A program made the translations under genes and the position numbers. From an uncultured Collinsella sp. (GTDB taxonomy: Bacteria; Actinomycetota; Coriobacteriia; Coriobacteriales; Coriobacteriaceae), in contig CAAELZ010000030.1 of NCBI GenBank assembly GCA_900756945.1, forward strand, positions 1 through 24,923: DNA of 24,923 bases. Reading direction: 5' to 3'. Within the stretch, counting starts at the first letter, position 1. The number at the start of each line of letters is the position of its first letter. The notes below the pieces were generated by a model. That model had not been told where the DNA came from and did not search any database. It was given only the letters and a program-made list of their open reading frames with translations. This document shows positions 7,484 to 14,940 of this stretch, piece after piece.

Positions 7484-8416
7484 CTAGCGCTCAGTAACCG
7501 ACGGGCTATAGAGGTCGATGAGTTCCCTGCACTTGTCCAAGTAGGCCCGCGCCGCCATCTTCGTGGGCAAAAGACCATCATGTGTCACAGCATTACGGAC
7601 GTCAAGAACTGACTCGTGGTAGTCAGTTACGGGAATCGGAATTTCAAGCTCTTCGAGCCATCGAAACTTCCTGCCAAGCATCCGGTGCTTCGCAGCATCT
7701 TTCTCGTAGAAATCCAAGCCATGGGCTCCGTAGTAGCCTGCAATTACCTCATCAATGGCAAACTCTAGGGCACTGCCGCAGAGCATGACAGAGCTTCTGA
7801 AATCAGAGCTGAAAAACGCACGATAAGCGTTGAGCACGAGCTCGTAGACCATTGTCAGCTGGGTGCTATTTCCAGCGCGCTCGAACAGGAGACGCAAGCC
7901 GTCGACCCCGAGGCTCCAACTATCACCTATCATGTCGAGCTCCAAGTGGATCACGGACCTCATGCCCTGGAGCCTAATGTTGACCTTCTTGTCCTTAAGG
8001 TCGAATAGCTGGAGCCCGTCGTAGAACCCTCCGCCTCTCAGCAGACTCCCTCCTTTGGGGCTAGGACCGGCATAGCCGCGCGTCTCAATTGCATATAGCC
8101 TCTCGACCAGATCCTTCCAAACCGGAAAGGCTTCATGCAAGGACGATTGGTCTAAGTCATCCCCAAACGTAACAACAAGGCGAGAGGTTTCGAAAAGCCC
8201 GTCTGGACACCTGCATACCCTTCCCCAATCAACCTTCTCGATTGGGACGCCGAGCGGAGGGAGAAGGCGGTCGGGCATACCATCCGATTCAAGGTCCGGC
8301 AGGACAGGCAAATGCACCTTCGCATTGAACCCGCCGAGCTTTGTCGGGAACGCCATGCCGGACGCCTCGCCCTGGCAATAGATGTTGTTCTCGAGCTCAA
8401 CGTAGCCATATAGCAT
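7484..8416 (-). CDS. HEPN-type domain protein
   Basis: A 310-residue protein. The C-terminal part (about residues 195-310) is helical and carries ..SVMLCGSALEFAID.. and a R-N-A-V-T-H motif (R274 to H279), the R-x4-H pattern of HEPN domains, many of which are RNases in defence and toxin-antitoxin systems. The N-terminal two thirds are beta-rich and unrecognised; an ApeA-like layout (N-terminal sensor plus C-terminal HEPN) is possible but not shown. I chose ATG 8414-8416 because AGAGGAG (8425-8431) lies eight bases upstream, and a promoter-like pair sits just before it. A GTG at 8605 in the same frame would add 63 residues but has no good ribosome site. The gene is monocistronic. Confidence 0.65.
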   Translation of the reverse strand: MLYGYVELENNIYCQGEASGMAFPTKLGGFNAKVHLPVLPDLESDGMPDRLLPPLGVPIEKVDWGRVCRCPDGLFETSRLVVTFGDDLDQSSLHEAFPVWKDLVERLYAIETRGYAGPSPKGGSLLRGGGFYDGLQLFDLKDKKVNIRLQGMRSVIHLELDMIGDSWSLGVDGLRLLFERAGNSTQLTMVYELVLNAYRAFFSSDFRSSVMLCGSALEFAIDEVIAGYYGAHGLDFYEKDAAKHRMLGRKFRWLEELEIPIPVTDYHESVLDVRNAVTHDGLLPTKMAARAYLDKCRELIDLYSPSVTER

Positions 8417-8479
8417 GACGTCATCTCCTCTCCCAACCAAAAGGCCCGCGCGTTTAAAAGGGCCAACGCTGTTCAAACA

Positions 8480-8509
8480 ATCATAGGATTGCAACTGCCA
8501 AACTAGCAA
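8480..8509 (-). promoter_or_regulatory. Candidate promoter of the HEPN gene
   Basis: Reading on the minus strand, TTGCTA (plus 8504-8509) and TATGAT (plus 8480-8485) are 18 bases apart. Transcription would start some 55 bases before ATG 8416, supporting that start. The -10 is close to consensus and the -35 is weaker. Confidence 0.4.
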
Positions 8510-8683
8510 AAAGCCTTCAAAAGAAAACAGAACGGCTCGACTCCAGCTTAAATCGAGCCATCCGGATTGAACACTTTGACAAAACTTGCCACGGACCTCT
8601 CGCACCCCACAACAAGTCTTTTGACAGTAACCGCTGCAGGCGGCATAGAAATGCCCGACCGTTTCAGAACTCCAAATAGATAC

Positions 8684-8719
8684 AAAAAAGCCCGTTGCCG
8701 GAACAGGCCAGTAACGGGC
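8684..8719 (-). terminator. Strong intrinsic terminator closing the capsule locus
   Basis: On the minus strand GCCCGTT (8713-8719) pairs with AACGGGC (8690-8696), with further CCGG/CCAG pairing inside, and is followed by a T6 run (8684-8689). It begins at the stop codon of the acyltransferase remnant, so it marks the end of the polysaccharide transcription unit. Confidence 0.85.
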
Positions 8720-9016
8720 TCACTTTGCTACAACGCTATGAAGAGCGCCAATATCGAAAGTCAATATATAATCCTTAAGCAATGCGAATCCGTCCGGCAA
8801 ATAACGACCGCAAAGTGATACAAGCGAATAAGATCCGGCAAGAGTCAGCGCCCAAGCTGCAAATGTCGAAACACCAAGTGGCATGACGAATAATCCAAGC
8901 AGTTTCCATACGGCTTTGAGAACAAGTATATGACAGAGGTAGATTCCAAAAGAGGCGTTGCCGAGGTCAGCGCACTCTCGGTCATGGAAAATGGCGTCGC
9001 GACGAACGAATGGCAT
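8720..9016 (-). pseudogene. Acyltransferase-3 (OafA-like), C-terminal remnant
   Basis: The frame encodes 98 residues that look like the end of a membrane acyltransferase-3 protein: LGNASFGIYLCHILVLKAVW (about residues 18-37) matches the conserved penultimate-helix region, followed by another hydrophobic helix (LTLAGSYSLVSLCGRYL) typical of the last one. Such enzymes of about 350 residues O-acetylate sugars of surface polysaccharides. The N-terminal catalytic helices are absent and no ribosome site is seen at ATG 9016, so it should be non-functional. It is followed at once by a strong terminator. It suggests that an earlier version of this capsule was acetylated, or that the locus end was swapped by recombination. 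Confidence 0.7.
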
Positions 9017-9038
9017 GCACAGCGCCTCCGTGGCTTGC

Positions 9039-9076
9039 CCTAAACAAGAGAGCCCCCAGCCACCGCGTGGTGACTG
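9039..9076 (-). terminator. Hairpin after the ugd remnant
   Basis: On the minus strand AGAGGCC..CAGTCACC pairs with GGTGGCTG..GGGCTCT around a short loop, then CTTGTTT follows. It is about 30 bases past the stop of the UDP-glucose dehydrogenase remnant, where that operon would once have ended. Confidence 0.55.
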
Positions 9077-9105
9077 AAGGCCTCTTATCGCTCTGAGAAA
9101 GCTCG

Positions 9106-9264
9106 CTAGTCGCGCTTGAAGAGATCACGCGTGTAAACCTTAGCGGCGACGTCCGCGAGCTCGTCGCTCCAGCGGTTGACCACGATGATGGGGCACTCGC
9201 GCTTGAAGGCCTCGAGGTCGTGCGTGACCACGCTGCAGAAGAAGTCGGGGGCGTCGGTAGTGAA
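9106..9264 (-). pseudogene. ugd: UDP-glucose 6-dehydrogenase, C-terminal remnant
   Basis: About 50 codons match the very end of UDP-glucose/GDP-mannose dehydrogenases: FFCSVVTHDLEAFKREC, then PIIVVNRWSDELADVAAKVY and TRDLF. The complete enzyme is near 400 residues; the NAD-binding and catalytic-cysteine domains are missing. The same frame stays open to 9381, but that upstream part (Arg/Pro-rich) is not homologous and includes the hairpin at 9319-9346. Ugd makes UDP-glucuronate for capsules, so this locus once ended with it or recombined next to it. The high GC matches the capsule block, not the island to the left. Not expected to be functional. Confidence 0.8.
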
Positions 9265-9318
9265 CCGCTCCTTCCTGTATGTTCTGTTGATTATATAACG
9301 ACGGGGCCGGGCACGAAT

Positions 9319-9346
9319 GGGGCGCCTCGCGGTTGCGGGGCGCCCC
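9319..9346 (-). terminator. GC-rich hairpin after the flippase gene
   Basis: GGGGCGCC (9319-9326) pairs with GGCGCCCC (9339-9346) across a 12-base loop, 50 bases past the flippase stop. No clear T run follows on the minus strand, so it may be a weak terminator or an RNA-stabilising element. Confidence 0.5.
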
Positions 9347-9396
9347 TGGTGGGTCTCTTTGCTGCCTTCTGGGGTCAGCAAAAGCCTTAGTAGTCT

Positions 9397-10860
9397 CTAT
9401 TTCAACTTGGCCGTATATGTCTCCAGAAGCGTCATGAGAACTCTACGAGCCACCGCACCGTATCTGCGCCACGTCAAGCAAACCTCAATAGCAAACAACA
9501 ACAAGCCGGCGACTAACCCGGCCGATGCTGGGAGAATGGATACCAACACCACCTGTACGATCACGGCTGCTATCAAAGCTGCTTGTAAGGCAACCTCATA
9601 ATCTAGTCTCATGAATCTTCGGCTATCCACCATGCGGACCAATGCATTAGTGACCTGTCCCGCCAAAGTTGCCAAAGGCACTCCCCAAATCCCAAGACTA
9701 CCGCCGAGGCAAAGCGCAAGGACAACATTCACCGCCGCGCCTGCAACAGATGAAACAAATAGAGCGCCAGTGCGCTCCGCAGCCGTATAGAACGCTTCGA
9801 AGAACACCGAGATGCAACCGATAAGCGCCGCAAGCATAAGAATGGGGACGATATGCCAACCCTCATAAAAGTCACCCTTGAGGAGCAAACGCGCAAGCGG
9901 CTCGGTAAGGGCAATGACTAGCGAGCTCCCACAAACGACAAAGGATAAAAATAGGCCGAACACCTTGGAGAAATAGGAGCCATCATTCTCGCCGTCCATC
10001 TCCTTCGCCGCCGATATCTGCCAAGCCTGACGAAAAATGGACGACATGAAGTTAACCAAAGAGGGAAATTTACTTGCCGCAGTGTAGACGCCGGCGGCAA
10101 CCGAACCCTGAAATGCAAGGATGACGTAACGGCCAAAGATATTTAAAAACCACCAAGCAAGTTGATTCGGCAGCATCGGTAGGCTATACGCGAGCATTCG
10201 CATCAAGAGACCCCTGTTGGGCAACTTGCCAAGACAACGCCATATTTTGCAAGACACAAACAAGTAACAAGCCGAGCAACAGTTACCGAGCACAAGTGCG
10301 AGAACATACCCGTTTACGCCACCATCAAACAAGACAAGGAAAACAACGTCAAAAAGAAGTAAGAAAAGAGCGTTGAGAACGCCAGACACGGCGAAGCGAA
10401 CGACCTCACCTGACCCGCGGGCAAACTGCGCAAGCAGCATTCTCACGGAAACTGCAAGAACGAGGACATAGCAACCCCATGCCTGATCGTACGAGAAGAA
10501 CGCAAAAGCAACTCCCGATACCAATGCGCCCACAGGAATTGTCACCAGAAGAACGAGAAGCCCTCCCCCGAGCAGCTCTTCCTTCGGAGCATCCTTTTCC
10601 ATGAGAAACCGAAAGACAGACTCATAGATTGCCAGGCAAAAAAGCGGATACAAGAAATCTGAGAGATTGTTCACAAGCTCGGCAACGCCATAATCGGACG
10701 TAGCCATATAAGAAGTGTAAAGCGGCAGCAAAAGCAGCTGGATCAGCTTCACAAGGGCATTTCCAACAGTAAATACGAGTGTATTCGAGGCGAGAGATCG
10801 GAATTTGCCAGCGTTGTTCTGGGCACCTTTGATAATTGCATTAGGCTCTTCGTTTGCCAT
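9397..10860 (-). CDS. Wzx-type polysaccharide flippase
   Basis: A 487-residue multi-helix membrane protein of the MATE/MOP polysaccharide exporter group. The start, SNTLVFTVGNALVKLIQLLL, then PLYTSYMATSDYGVAELVNN, is the classic Wzx N-terminus; about 12-14 hydrophobic helices follow over the usual length. It should move undecaprenyl-linked repeat units from the inner to the outer face of the membrane before polymerisation. AGGGGTG lies six bases before the ATG. It is the last intact gene of the capsule operon. An 85-base gap with a perfect 16-bp stem hairpin separates it from the polymerase gene, so its expression may differ from the genes before it. Confidence 0.92.
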   Translation of the reverse strand: MANEEPNAIIKGAQNNAGKFRSLASNTLVFTVGNALVKLIQLLLLPLYTSYMATSDYGVAELVNNLSDFLYPLFCLAIYESVFRFLMEKDAPKEELLGGGLLVLLVTIPVGALVSGVAFAFFSYDQAWGCYVLVLAVSVRMLLAQFARGSGEVVRFAVSGVLNALFLLLFDVVFLVLFDGGVNGYVLALVLGNCCSACYLFVSCKIWRCLGKLPNRGLLMRMLAYSLPMLPNQLAWWFLNIFGRYVILAFQGSVAAGVYTAASKFPSLVNFMSSIFRQAWQISAAKEMDGENDGSYFSKVFGLFLSFVVCGSSLVIALTEPLARLLLKGDFYEGWHIVPILMLAALIGCISVFFEAFYTAAERTGALFVSSVAGAAVNVVLALCLGGSLGIWGVPLATLAGQVTNALVRMVDSRRFMRLDYEVALQAALIAAVIVQVVLVSILPASAGLVAGLLLFAIEVCLTWRRYGAVARRVLMTLLETYTAKLK

Positions 10861-10906
10861 ATATGCACCCCTGTAATTAGTCGACTTAACCGAAAGTGTT
10901 TAAGCT

Positions 10907-10946
10907 AGACATCAGCCTTCGCTCAGGCAGGCGAAGGCTGATGTCT
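10907..10946 (-). terminator. Perfect 16-bp stem hairpin inside the capsule operon
   Basis: AGACATCAGCCTTCGC (10907-10922) and its exact reverse complement (10931-10946) enclose an eight-base loop. It begins at the polymerase stop codon and lies before the flippase gene. The minus-side sequence after it (AGCTTAAACACTTT) is only partly T-rich. It could be a partial terminator, an RNA-processing site, or a point where the LoaP-like antiterminator matters. Confidence 0.6.
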
Positions 10947-12205
10947 CAACGTTCCGAGAGCAAACCTTTCATGCTGTGTTCTTGATTGCATGAAAGATAA
11001 TCCGCCAATACGTAAAAAATAATGAGGAATAGCCACAACGCCACTGTTCGTTCGGCACCAACGATGAGCCAACATACAACGATACCCGGACATAGGGCCA
11101 AGGGCGTATAGCCCTTCCCTTGGAACAAACCTCTGAAAATGCGGATAAGCACTGAAAAGAACAGCAGCAGACCAATCATACCGAAATCAACTAAAAAATC
11201 AGTAATCGTGCCATGAGTTGTAGTTGACGTCTCCACGACGCCCCAATCCTCCGCGCTGAAATAATTATAATTTCCCACACCAAAGCCAAATAGCGGCCTA
11301 CTCATCCAACGTTGTACGGCTTTCACCCACAGTTCAACGCGAAATTGGTTTGATCCATCGTTGTAACTGTTCTTAAAAAAACGATCAAACATCCAATCGC
11401 CCATAAAGCGATTAATTAAGAACAGGGCAACAGCAACGAGCACTAATATAAATACCGTAGTAGAAAGCTTGCCGGTTCTCTCGCTGCAGGCAAACGCAAT
11501 GTAGCCAAAAGCAATAACCAAGGCAACGCAAAGAAGCCCGCTTCTTGATCCAGTTAACATAACTGATGCCAGGCCTAAAGATATGAGAATGAAGTACAGA
11601 ATCTTCGCCCGCACATTGCCACTATAAACTACCAGTAAAAAGGCACAGCTAATCTGAACGACCAACAAGAGCGCAAAAAAGTTTGCATCGATCATATGCC
11701 CAGTAAGACTCACTGGATACACACGTCCTGCATAAAAACCGTTTTCAACCCATGTTTTTAGCTCAAGAAATGCAGACGCAAGCGTGGAAAGTGCCACTGA
11801 TTCCAGCAGGAAGGCTATCTCTCGAGGACTCCACCTGCGAGAGATAGCGTGAGCAAAAAACCAGATAATGGCGAAGAACATTAAAGCACGGATTAACGAT
11901 CTGCTGGTGATCATCTCAGACGCAATTGCAAGTGTCACGAAGTTGCCCACACCCATGATTATAAGGTACGCAACAATAAGACCGATCGCATGACGAGAAT
12001 ACGCAACCCTCTCTCTCGAGAAAAAGGCGGCGAATACCATAAGAGCCAAACAGAAATAGGCAGATTGGAATGTAAAGGAATTATCCCCGCAAACTAAAAC
12101 GAAATAGGGAAGCAGGGCAACCGCCCACACGGCAAGCGAATATCCTCGCTTGGAAACACAGCCCGTTGGATTAACCGAATGCGCACCAAAAACTACGGCG
12201 CTCAT
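10946..12205 (-). CDS. Wzy-type polymerase / O-antigen ligase-like protein
   Basis: A 419-residue membrane protein with about ten to twelve helices and the O-antigen ligase/polymerase domain. The diagnostic region GSRSGLLCVALVIAFG is followed by a large loop, QFRVELWVKAVQRWMSRPLF, then GFGVGNYNYF and TTTHGTITDFLVDFGMIGLL. Such proteins join repeat units on undecaprenyl pyrophosphate at the outer face of the membrane, working with the flippase. ATG 12203-12205 is preceded by GGTGG. It follows the DUF1919 gene after a 51-base gap. Composition is more AT-rich than the glycosyltransferases before it, as is normal for Wzy genes. Substrate linkage cannot be predicted. Confidence 0.88.
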   Translation of the reverse strand: MSAVVFGAHSVNPTGCVSKRGYSLAVWAVALLPYFVLVCGDNSFTFQSAYFCLALMVFAAFFSRERVAYSRHAIGLIVAYLIIMGVGNFVTLAIASEMITSRSLIRALMFFAIIWFFAHAISRRWSPREIAFLLESVALSTLASAFLELKTWVENGFYAGRVYPVSLTGHMIDANFFALLLVVQISCAFLLVVYSGNVRAKILYFILISLGLASVMLTGSRSGLLCVALVIAFGYIAFACSERTGKLSTTVFILVLVAVALFLINRFMGDWMFDRFFKNSYNDGSNQFRVELWVKAVQRWMSRPLFGFGVGNYNYFSAEDWGVVETSTTTHGTITDFLVDFGMIGLLLFFSVLIRIFRGLFQGKGYTPLALCPGIVVCWLIVGAERTVALWLFLIIFYVLADYLSCNQEHSMKGLLSER

Positions 12206-12256
12206 AAGCCACCGCCATTCCCTTGCGATATAAATACCAAGATTAACAAGTTAAAG

Positions 12257-12916
12257 CTAGCCAATATGATACCTTTCGGGTTCACAATTAAGCCATTCCT
12301 CCAAGTCAATGTACCGCGAGTAATAGTCCGTATCATTGAGGACCCCACCCCGCTCGCTATAGCCGGGGAAGTGCACGGCGCACGCGAGCTCAGGCCTTGG
12401 CGAAGCGGTGAAGCAGAGCTTGTTTCTGAAGGGAATGGCATCGAAGGCCCTGAGGTCCTCTTCTGTGCAGCAGTTCATCTGGCTGAATTTGATGAAGACA
12501 TCGTCCCAGTTGATCCTCTCGCAGCGACGGTCCCACTTCTCTGCGGCTTCCACCGGGGAGGGATAGTGCAGGAACACGACCTCGATGTCGTCGAGCCGGG
12601 CGACGGGTTTGCCGAGCTCGCCCTTCTCGCGCAGCCGGTCGGCATATCGTGATTCCCGAGCGTCGATGAACTCAAGCGGCGCGGAGGTGTAGTGCCTGAG
12701 TCTGGAGGCGAACTTCACGTAGTCGTTCGCGAAGAAGTAGAGGCCAGCGGTTGGACTGCTATAAGGAAGACCGTAACGCCGATACACCGAACCGGCCCAG
12801 CAGTTGTTCGAGAAGATGCTGAAGTCAGTGCGGGAGAGCTTCTCTCTTCTGCCCTTAGCGAGCAATGGGTTCGTTTTGTCACCAATCTTTCTTGAGATCC
12901 TGCTTACGTAGCTCAT
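12257..12916 (-). CDS. DUF1919 exopolysaccharide biosynthesis protein
   Basis: A 219-residue soluble protein. Its signature, FSIFSNNCWAGSVYRRYGLP, then YSSPTAGLYFFANDYVKF (about residues 32-69), matches DUF1919, a family found in capsule and exopolysaccharide loci and presumed to be a sugar-modifying or transferring enzyme. A central DIEVVFLHYPSPVEAAEKW and a later KFSQMNCCTEEDL also fit. Its ATG overlaps the TGA of the GT4 gene (ATGA, 12913-12916), so translation is coupled. The exact reaction of the family is not known to me. Confidence 0.85.
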   Translation of the reverse strand: MSYVSRISRKIGDKTNPLLAKGRREKLSRTDFSIFSNNCWAGSVYRRYGLPYSSPTAGLYFFANDYVKFASRLRHYTSAPLEFIDARESRYADRLREKGELGKPVARLDDIEVVFLHYPSPVEAAEKWDRRCERINWDDVFIKFSQMNCCTEEDLRAFDAIPFRNKLCFTASPRPELACAVHFPGYSERGGVLNDTDYYSRYIDLEEWLNCEPERYHIG

Positions 12917-14064
12917 CGGCTCACCAGCCTTTCGTAGTACTCCATAAGCCGCGCGGCGTTTGCCTCGGCTGAGTAGCCCGCAGCCTCAAGTCTGATAGGG
13001 GCCTCCGGATGCCTACCGCTCTCGATTGCCGCCTTGAGCGCCCTCGCCCACTTGGCCAGCGGCGCATCGAGCGCCGTGAACGAACCGGTCCCGGCGATGT
13101 CCGTCTCTGCCGGCACGCCGGTCGAGTACACGCACGGCAGCCCCGCCGCCTGCGCCTCCACGGCAGAGACGGGAAGGCCCTCGTAGAGCGACGGCATGAA
13201 GAACACGTCGAAGATCGAGTAGAACCGCTGCGCGTCCTCGCGGACGCCCGGCATATGCAGCCGGTCGGCGAAACCCAGCTCACTCGCTCGCTCGGCCAGC
13301 GAGCCGCGTACCGTGGTCGCGCCGTTTATCTCGCCCCCGAGTATCACGAGGTGCGCCTCGGGGACCTCGCGCAGCAGCGCCGCGAATGCCTCGACGGCGA
13401 ACGCGTAGTTCTTCTGCGGCACCATGCGCCCGACGCATCCCACGACCGGCTCGCCCGCACCGATGCCAAGCTCGTCGCGCAGCCCGGCAGCCGCGCTCGA
13501 GTCGTAGGCGTACTCCGCGAGTGGGATACCGTTCCTCATGACCGTGAACGGAGCTCTGCCAAAGAGAAAGCGGCCCGCCTCCTCCGAGCAGGCCATGTTA
13601 TCGGTGGCATAACGCTTCCCGACGGCGTTGAGGGGCACGTTGCGCAGACGATGCAGCGCGTTGTCGGAACTGCTGTTGAGGTGGCTGTGCAACACGCGAT
13701 GCTCAATCCCCACACGTTTTGCCTCGCGCAAGACGCAGAACGCCGAGTTGGGCATATGGCAGTGCACGACGTCGTAGCTCGCGCCGTACTCCGATATGAC
13801 GGCGTGGACCTCGCGGATGAACCGTCCGAAATCGTGGCCGGCATAGTCCACGCGGTAGATGCGATGCCCGAGCGCCTCGAGCTCCTCGTCGAAACGCTTC
13901 TCATGGTGCGGCACGCCGTCGTTCTGGGCGTGGTGGAGGATGTCGTAGCGGACGCGCGACTCGTCGCTCGCGACCGTCATGTTGTAGACGAAGCGCGACA
14001 CACCTGCCGACCTATTCAGGGACGGCAGCACTTGGAGCACCCGTATTTGCTTTCCTTGTTTCAA
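12913..14064 (-). CDS. GT4-family glycosyltransferase
   Basis: A 383-residue GT-B fold enzyme of family GT4. The N-terminal domain has VLQVLPSLNRSAGVSRFVYN and VVHCHMPNS. The C-terminal nucleotide-sugar domain has GCVGRMVPQKNYAFAVEAF and PSLYEGLPVSAVEAQAAGLP, which contains the E-x7-E type motif. It would add a sugar, with retention, to the lipid-linked repeat unit on the cytoplasmic side. I favour a TTG start at 14062-14064: AAGGAAG is five bases upstream and the protein then begins directly at the conserved strand. An ATG at 14106 would add 14 residues and overlap the SDR gene by 32 bases. Sugar specificity is not readable. Confidence 0.88.
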   Translation of the reverse strand: MKQGKQIRVLQVLPSLNRSAGVSRFVYNMTVASDESRVRYDILHHAQNDGVPHHEKRFDEELEALGHRIYRVDYAGHDFGRFIREVHAVISEYGASYDVVHCHMPNSAFCVLREAKRVGIEHRVLHSHLNSSSDNALHRLRNVPLNAVGKRYATDNMACSEEAGRFLFGRAPFTVMRNGIPLAEYAYDSSAAAGLRDELGIGAGEPVVGCVGRMVPQKNYAFAVEAFAALLREVPEAHLVILGGEINGATTVRGSLAERASELGFADRLHMPGVREDAQRFYSIFDVFFMPSLYEGLPVSAVEAQAAGLPCVYSTGVPAETDIAGTGSFTALDAPLAKWARALKAAIESGRHPEAPIRLEAAGYSAEANAARLMEYYERLVSR

Positions 14065-14074
14065 ATCAACTTCC

Positions 14075-14932
14075 TTATAGTTCGAACGTCGCGTCGGCGT
14101 CGTCAAAGGTCACCACGCCGCTGCCGCCGCACATGCGCACCGTGTCGCCCACGGTCGAGCGCGAGGCATCGGAGAGCAGCGTCACGACCATGCTCGCGAT
14201 CTCCTCGGGGGTGACGTAGCGCCCGATGGGGCTGTTTGGCTTCATAACGTTGCCCGCATCGCCCTCGATGAGCATCCCGGTGGCAGTGGGACCGGGGGCG
14301 ACGGCGTTCACCACGATGCCGTGGGGACTGAGCATCTTAGCCGAGCCCTCCACGAGGCCGCACAGTGCCCACTTCGTGCACGAGTAGGCGTTCGTGGCAG
14401 GGCGGTAGGCGGAGGAGGAGGTGACGAAGCAGATGTTGCCTCGAACTTTGCCCGCAACCATGCGTCGGGCGACCTCCTGCGTGAGGAAGTAGGTGCCACG
14501 GAGGTTTGTGCTGACCACCTCATCGAAGTCCTCAACGGATGTCCTGCCGAAGGGCGCGCCCTTGAGCACGCCAGCGTTGTTCACGAGGGCGTCGACGGGC
14601 CTGGGCGCAGCCGCGTAGGCCGCGTCAACCTGCGTGGCCATCCCCTCGGCGTCTACGAGGTCGAGCGATGCCGGGTGGGCATGTGCGCCGAGCCGGGCGC
14701 AGGCCTCCTCAGCGCGAGAGAGGCTGCGCGAGGTAACCACGATGTCAGCCCCGGCCCGCAGGCACGCCTCGGCGGCTGCGAGACCTATGCCCGAAGTGCC
14801 GCCCGTGACGAGCACGCACCTCCCCGCGAGGAGCTCGCTCCTACCCCGCAGCGTCTGCTCGATGCGCACGGGACGCCCGAGGTTGGAGAGGACGAAGCGC
14901 CCGGCGCGCTTGGCCTTTGCTTTGAGTCCCAT
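14075..14932 (-). CDS. Short-chain dehydrogenase/reductase in capsule operon
   Basis: A 285-residue classical SDR. The NAD(P)-binding TGGTSGIG is at residues 43-50, NNAG at 118-121, the catalytic Ser in FVTSSSAY (about 173) and YSCTK at 183-187. It reduces or oxidises a carbonyl or hydroxyl group. The N-terminal extension of some 35 residues before the Rossmann fold is longer than usual. It starts eight bases after the stop of the MenD-like gene, which suggests that it acts on the product of that enzyme. In a polysaccharide setting this could be a keto group introduced by ThDP-dependent carboligation. That link is inference; the substrate is unknown. Confidence 0.88.
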   Translation of the reverse strand: MGLKAKAKRAGRFVLSNLGRPVRIEQTLRGRSELLAGRCVLVTGGTSGIGLAAAEACLRAGADIVVTSRSLSRAEEACARLGAHAHPASLDLVDAEGMATQVDAAYAAAPRPVDALVNNAGVLKGAPFGRTSVEDFDEVVSTNLRGTYFLTQEVARRMVAGKVRGNICFVTSSSAYRPATNAYSCTKWALCGLVEGSAKMLSPHGIVVNAVAPGPTATGMLIEGDAGNVMKPNSPIGRYVTPEEIASMVVTLLSDASRSTVGDTVRMCGGSGVVTFDDADATFEL

Positions 14933-14940
14933 GACGCCTC

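Noticed and set aside
8417..8605. GTG-started extension of the HEPN protein by 63 residues
   Set aside because: No proper ribosome site, and the promoter-like pair lies inside it; ATG 8414-8416 has AGAGGAG at good spacing.
13009..14214. A 401-codon plus-strand open frame
   Set aside because: It lies antisense to the GT4 gene, which has clear family motifs. The translation is rich in Arg, His and Val without any domain, as expected for a GC-rich shadow frame.
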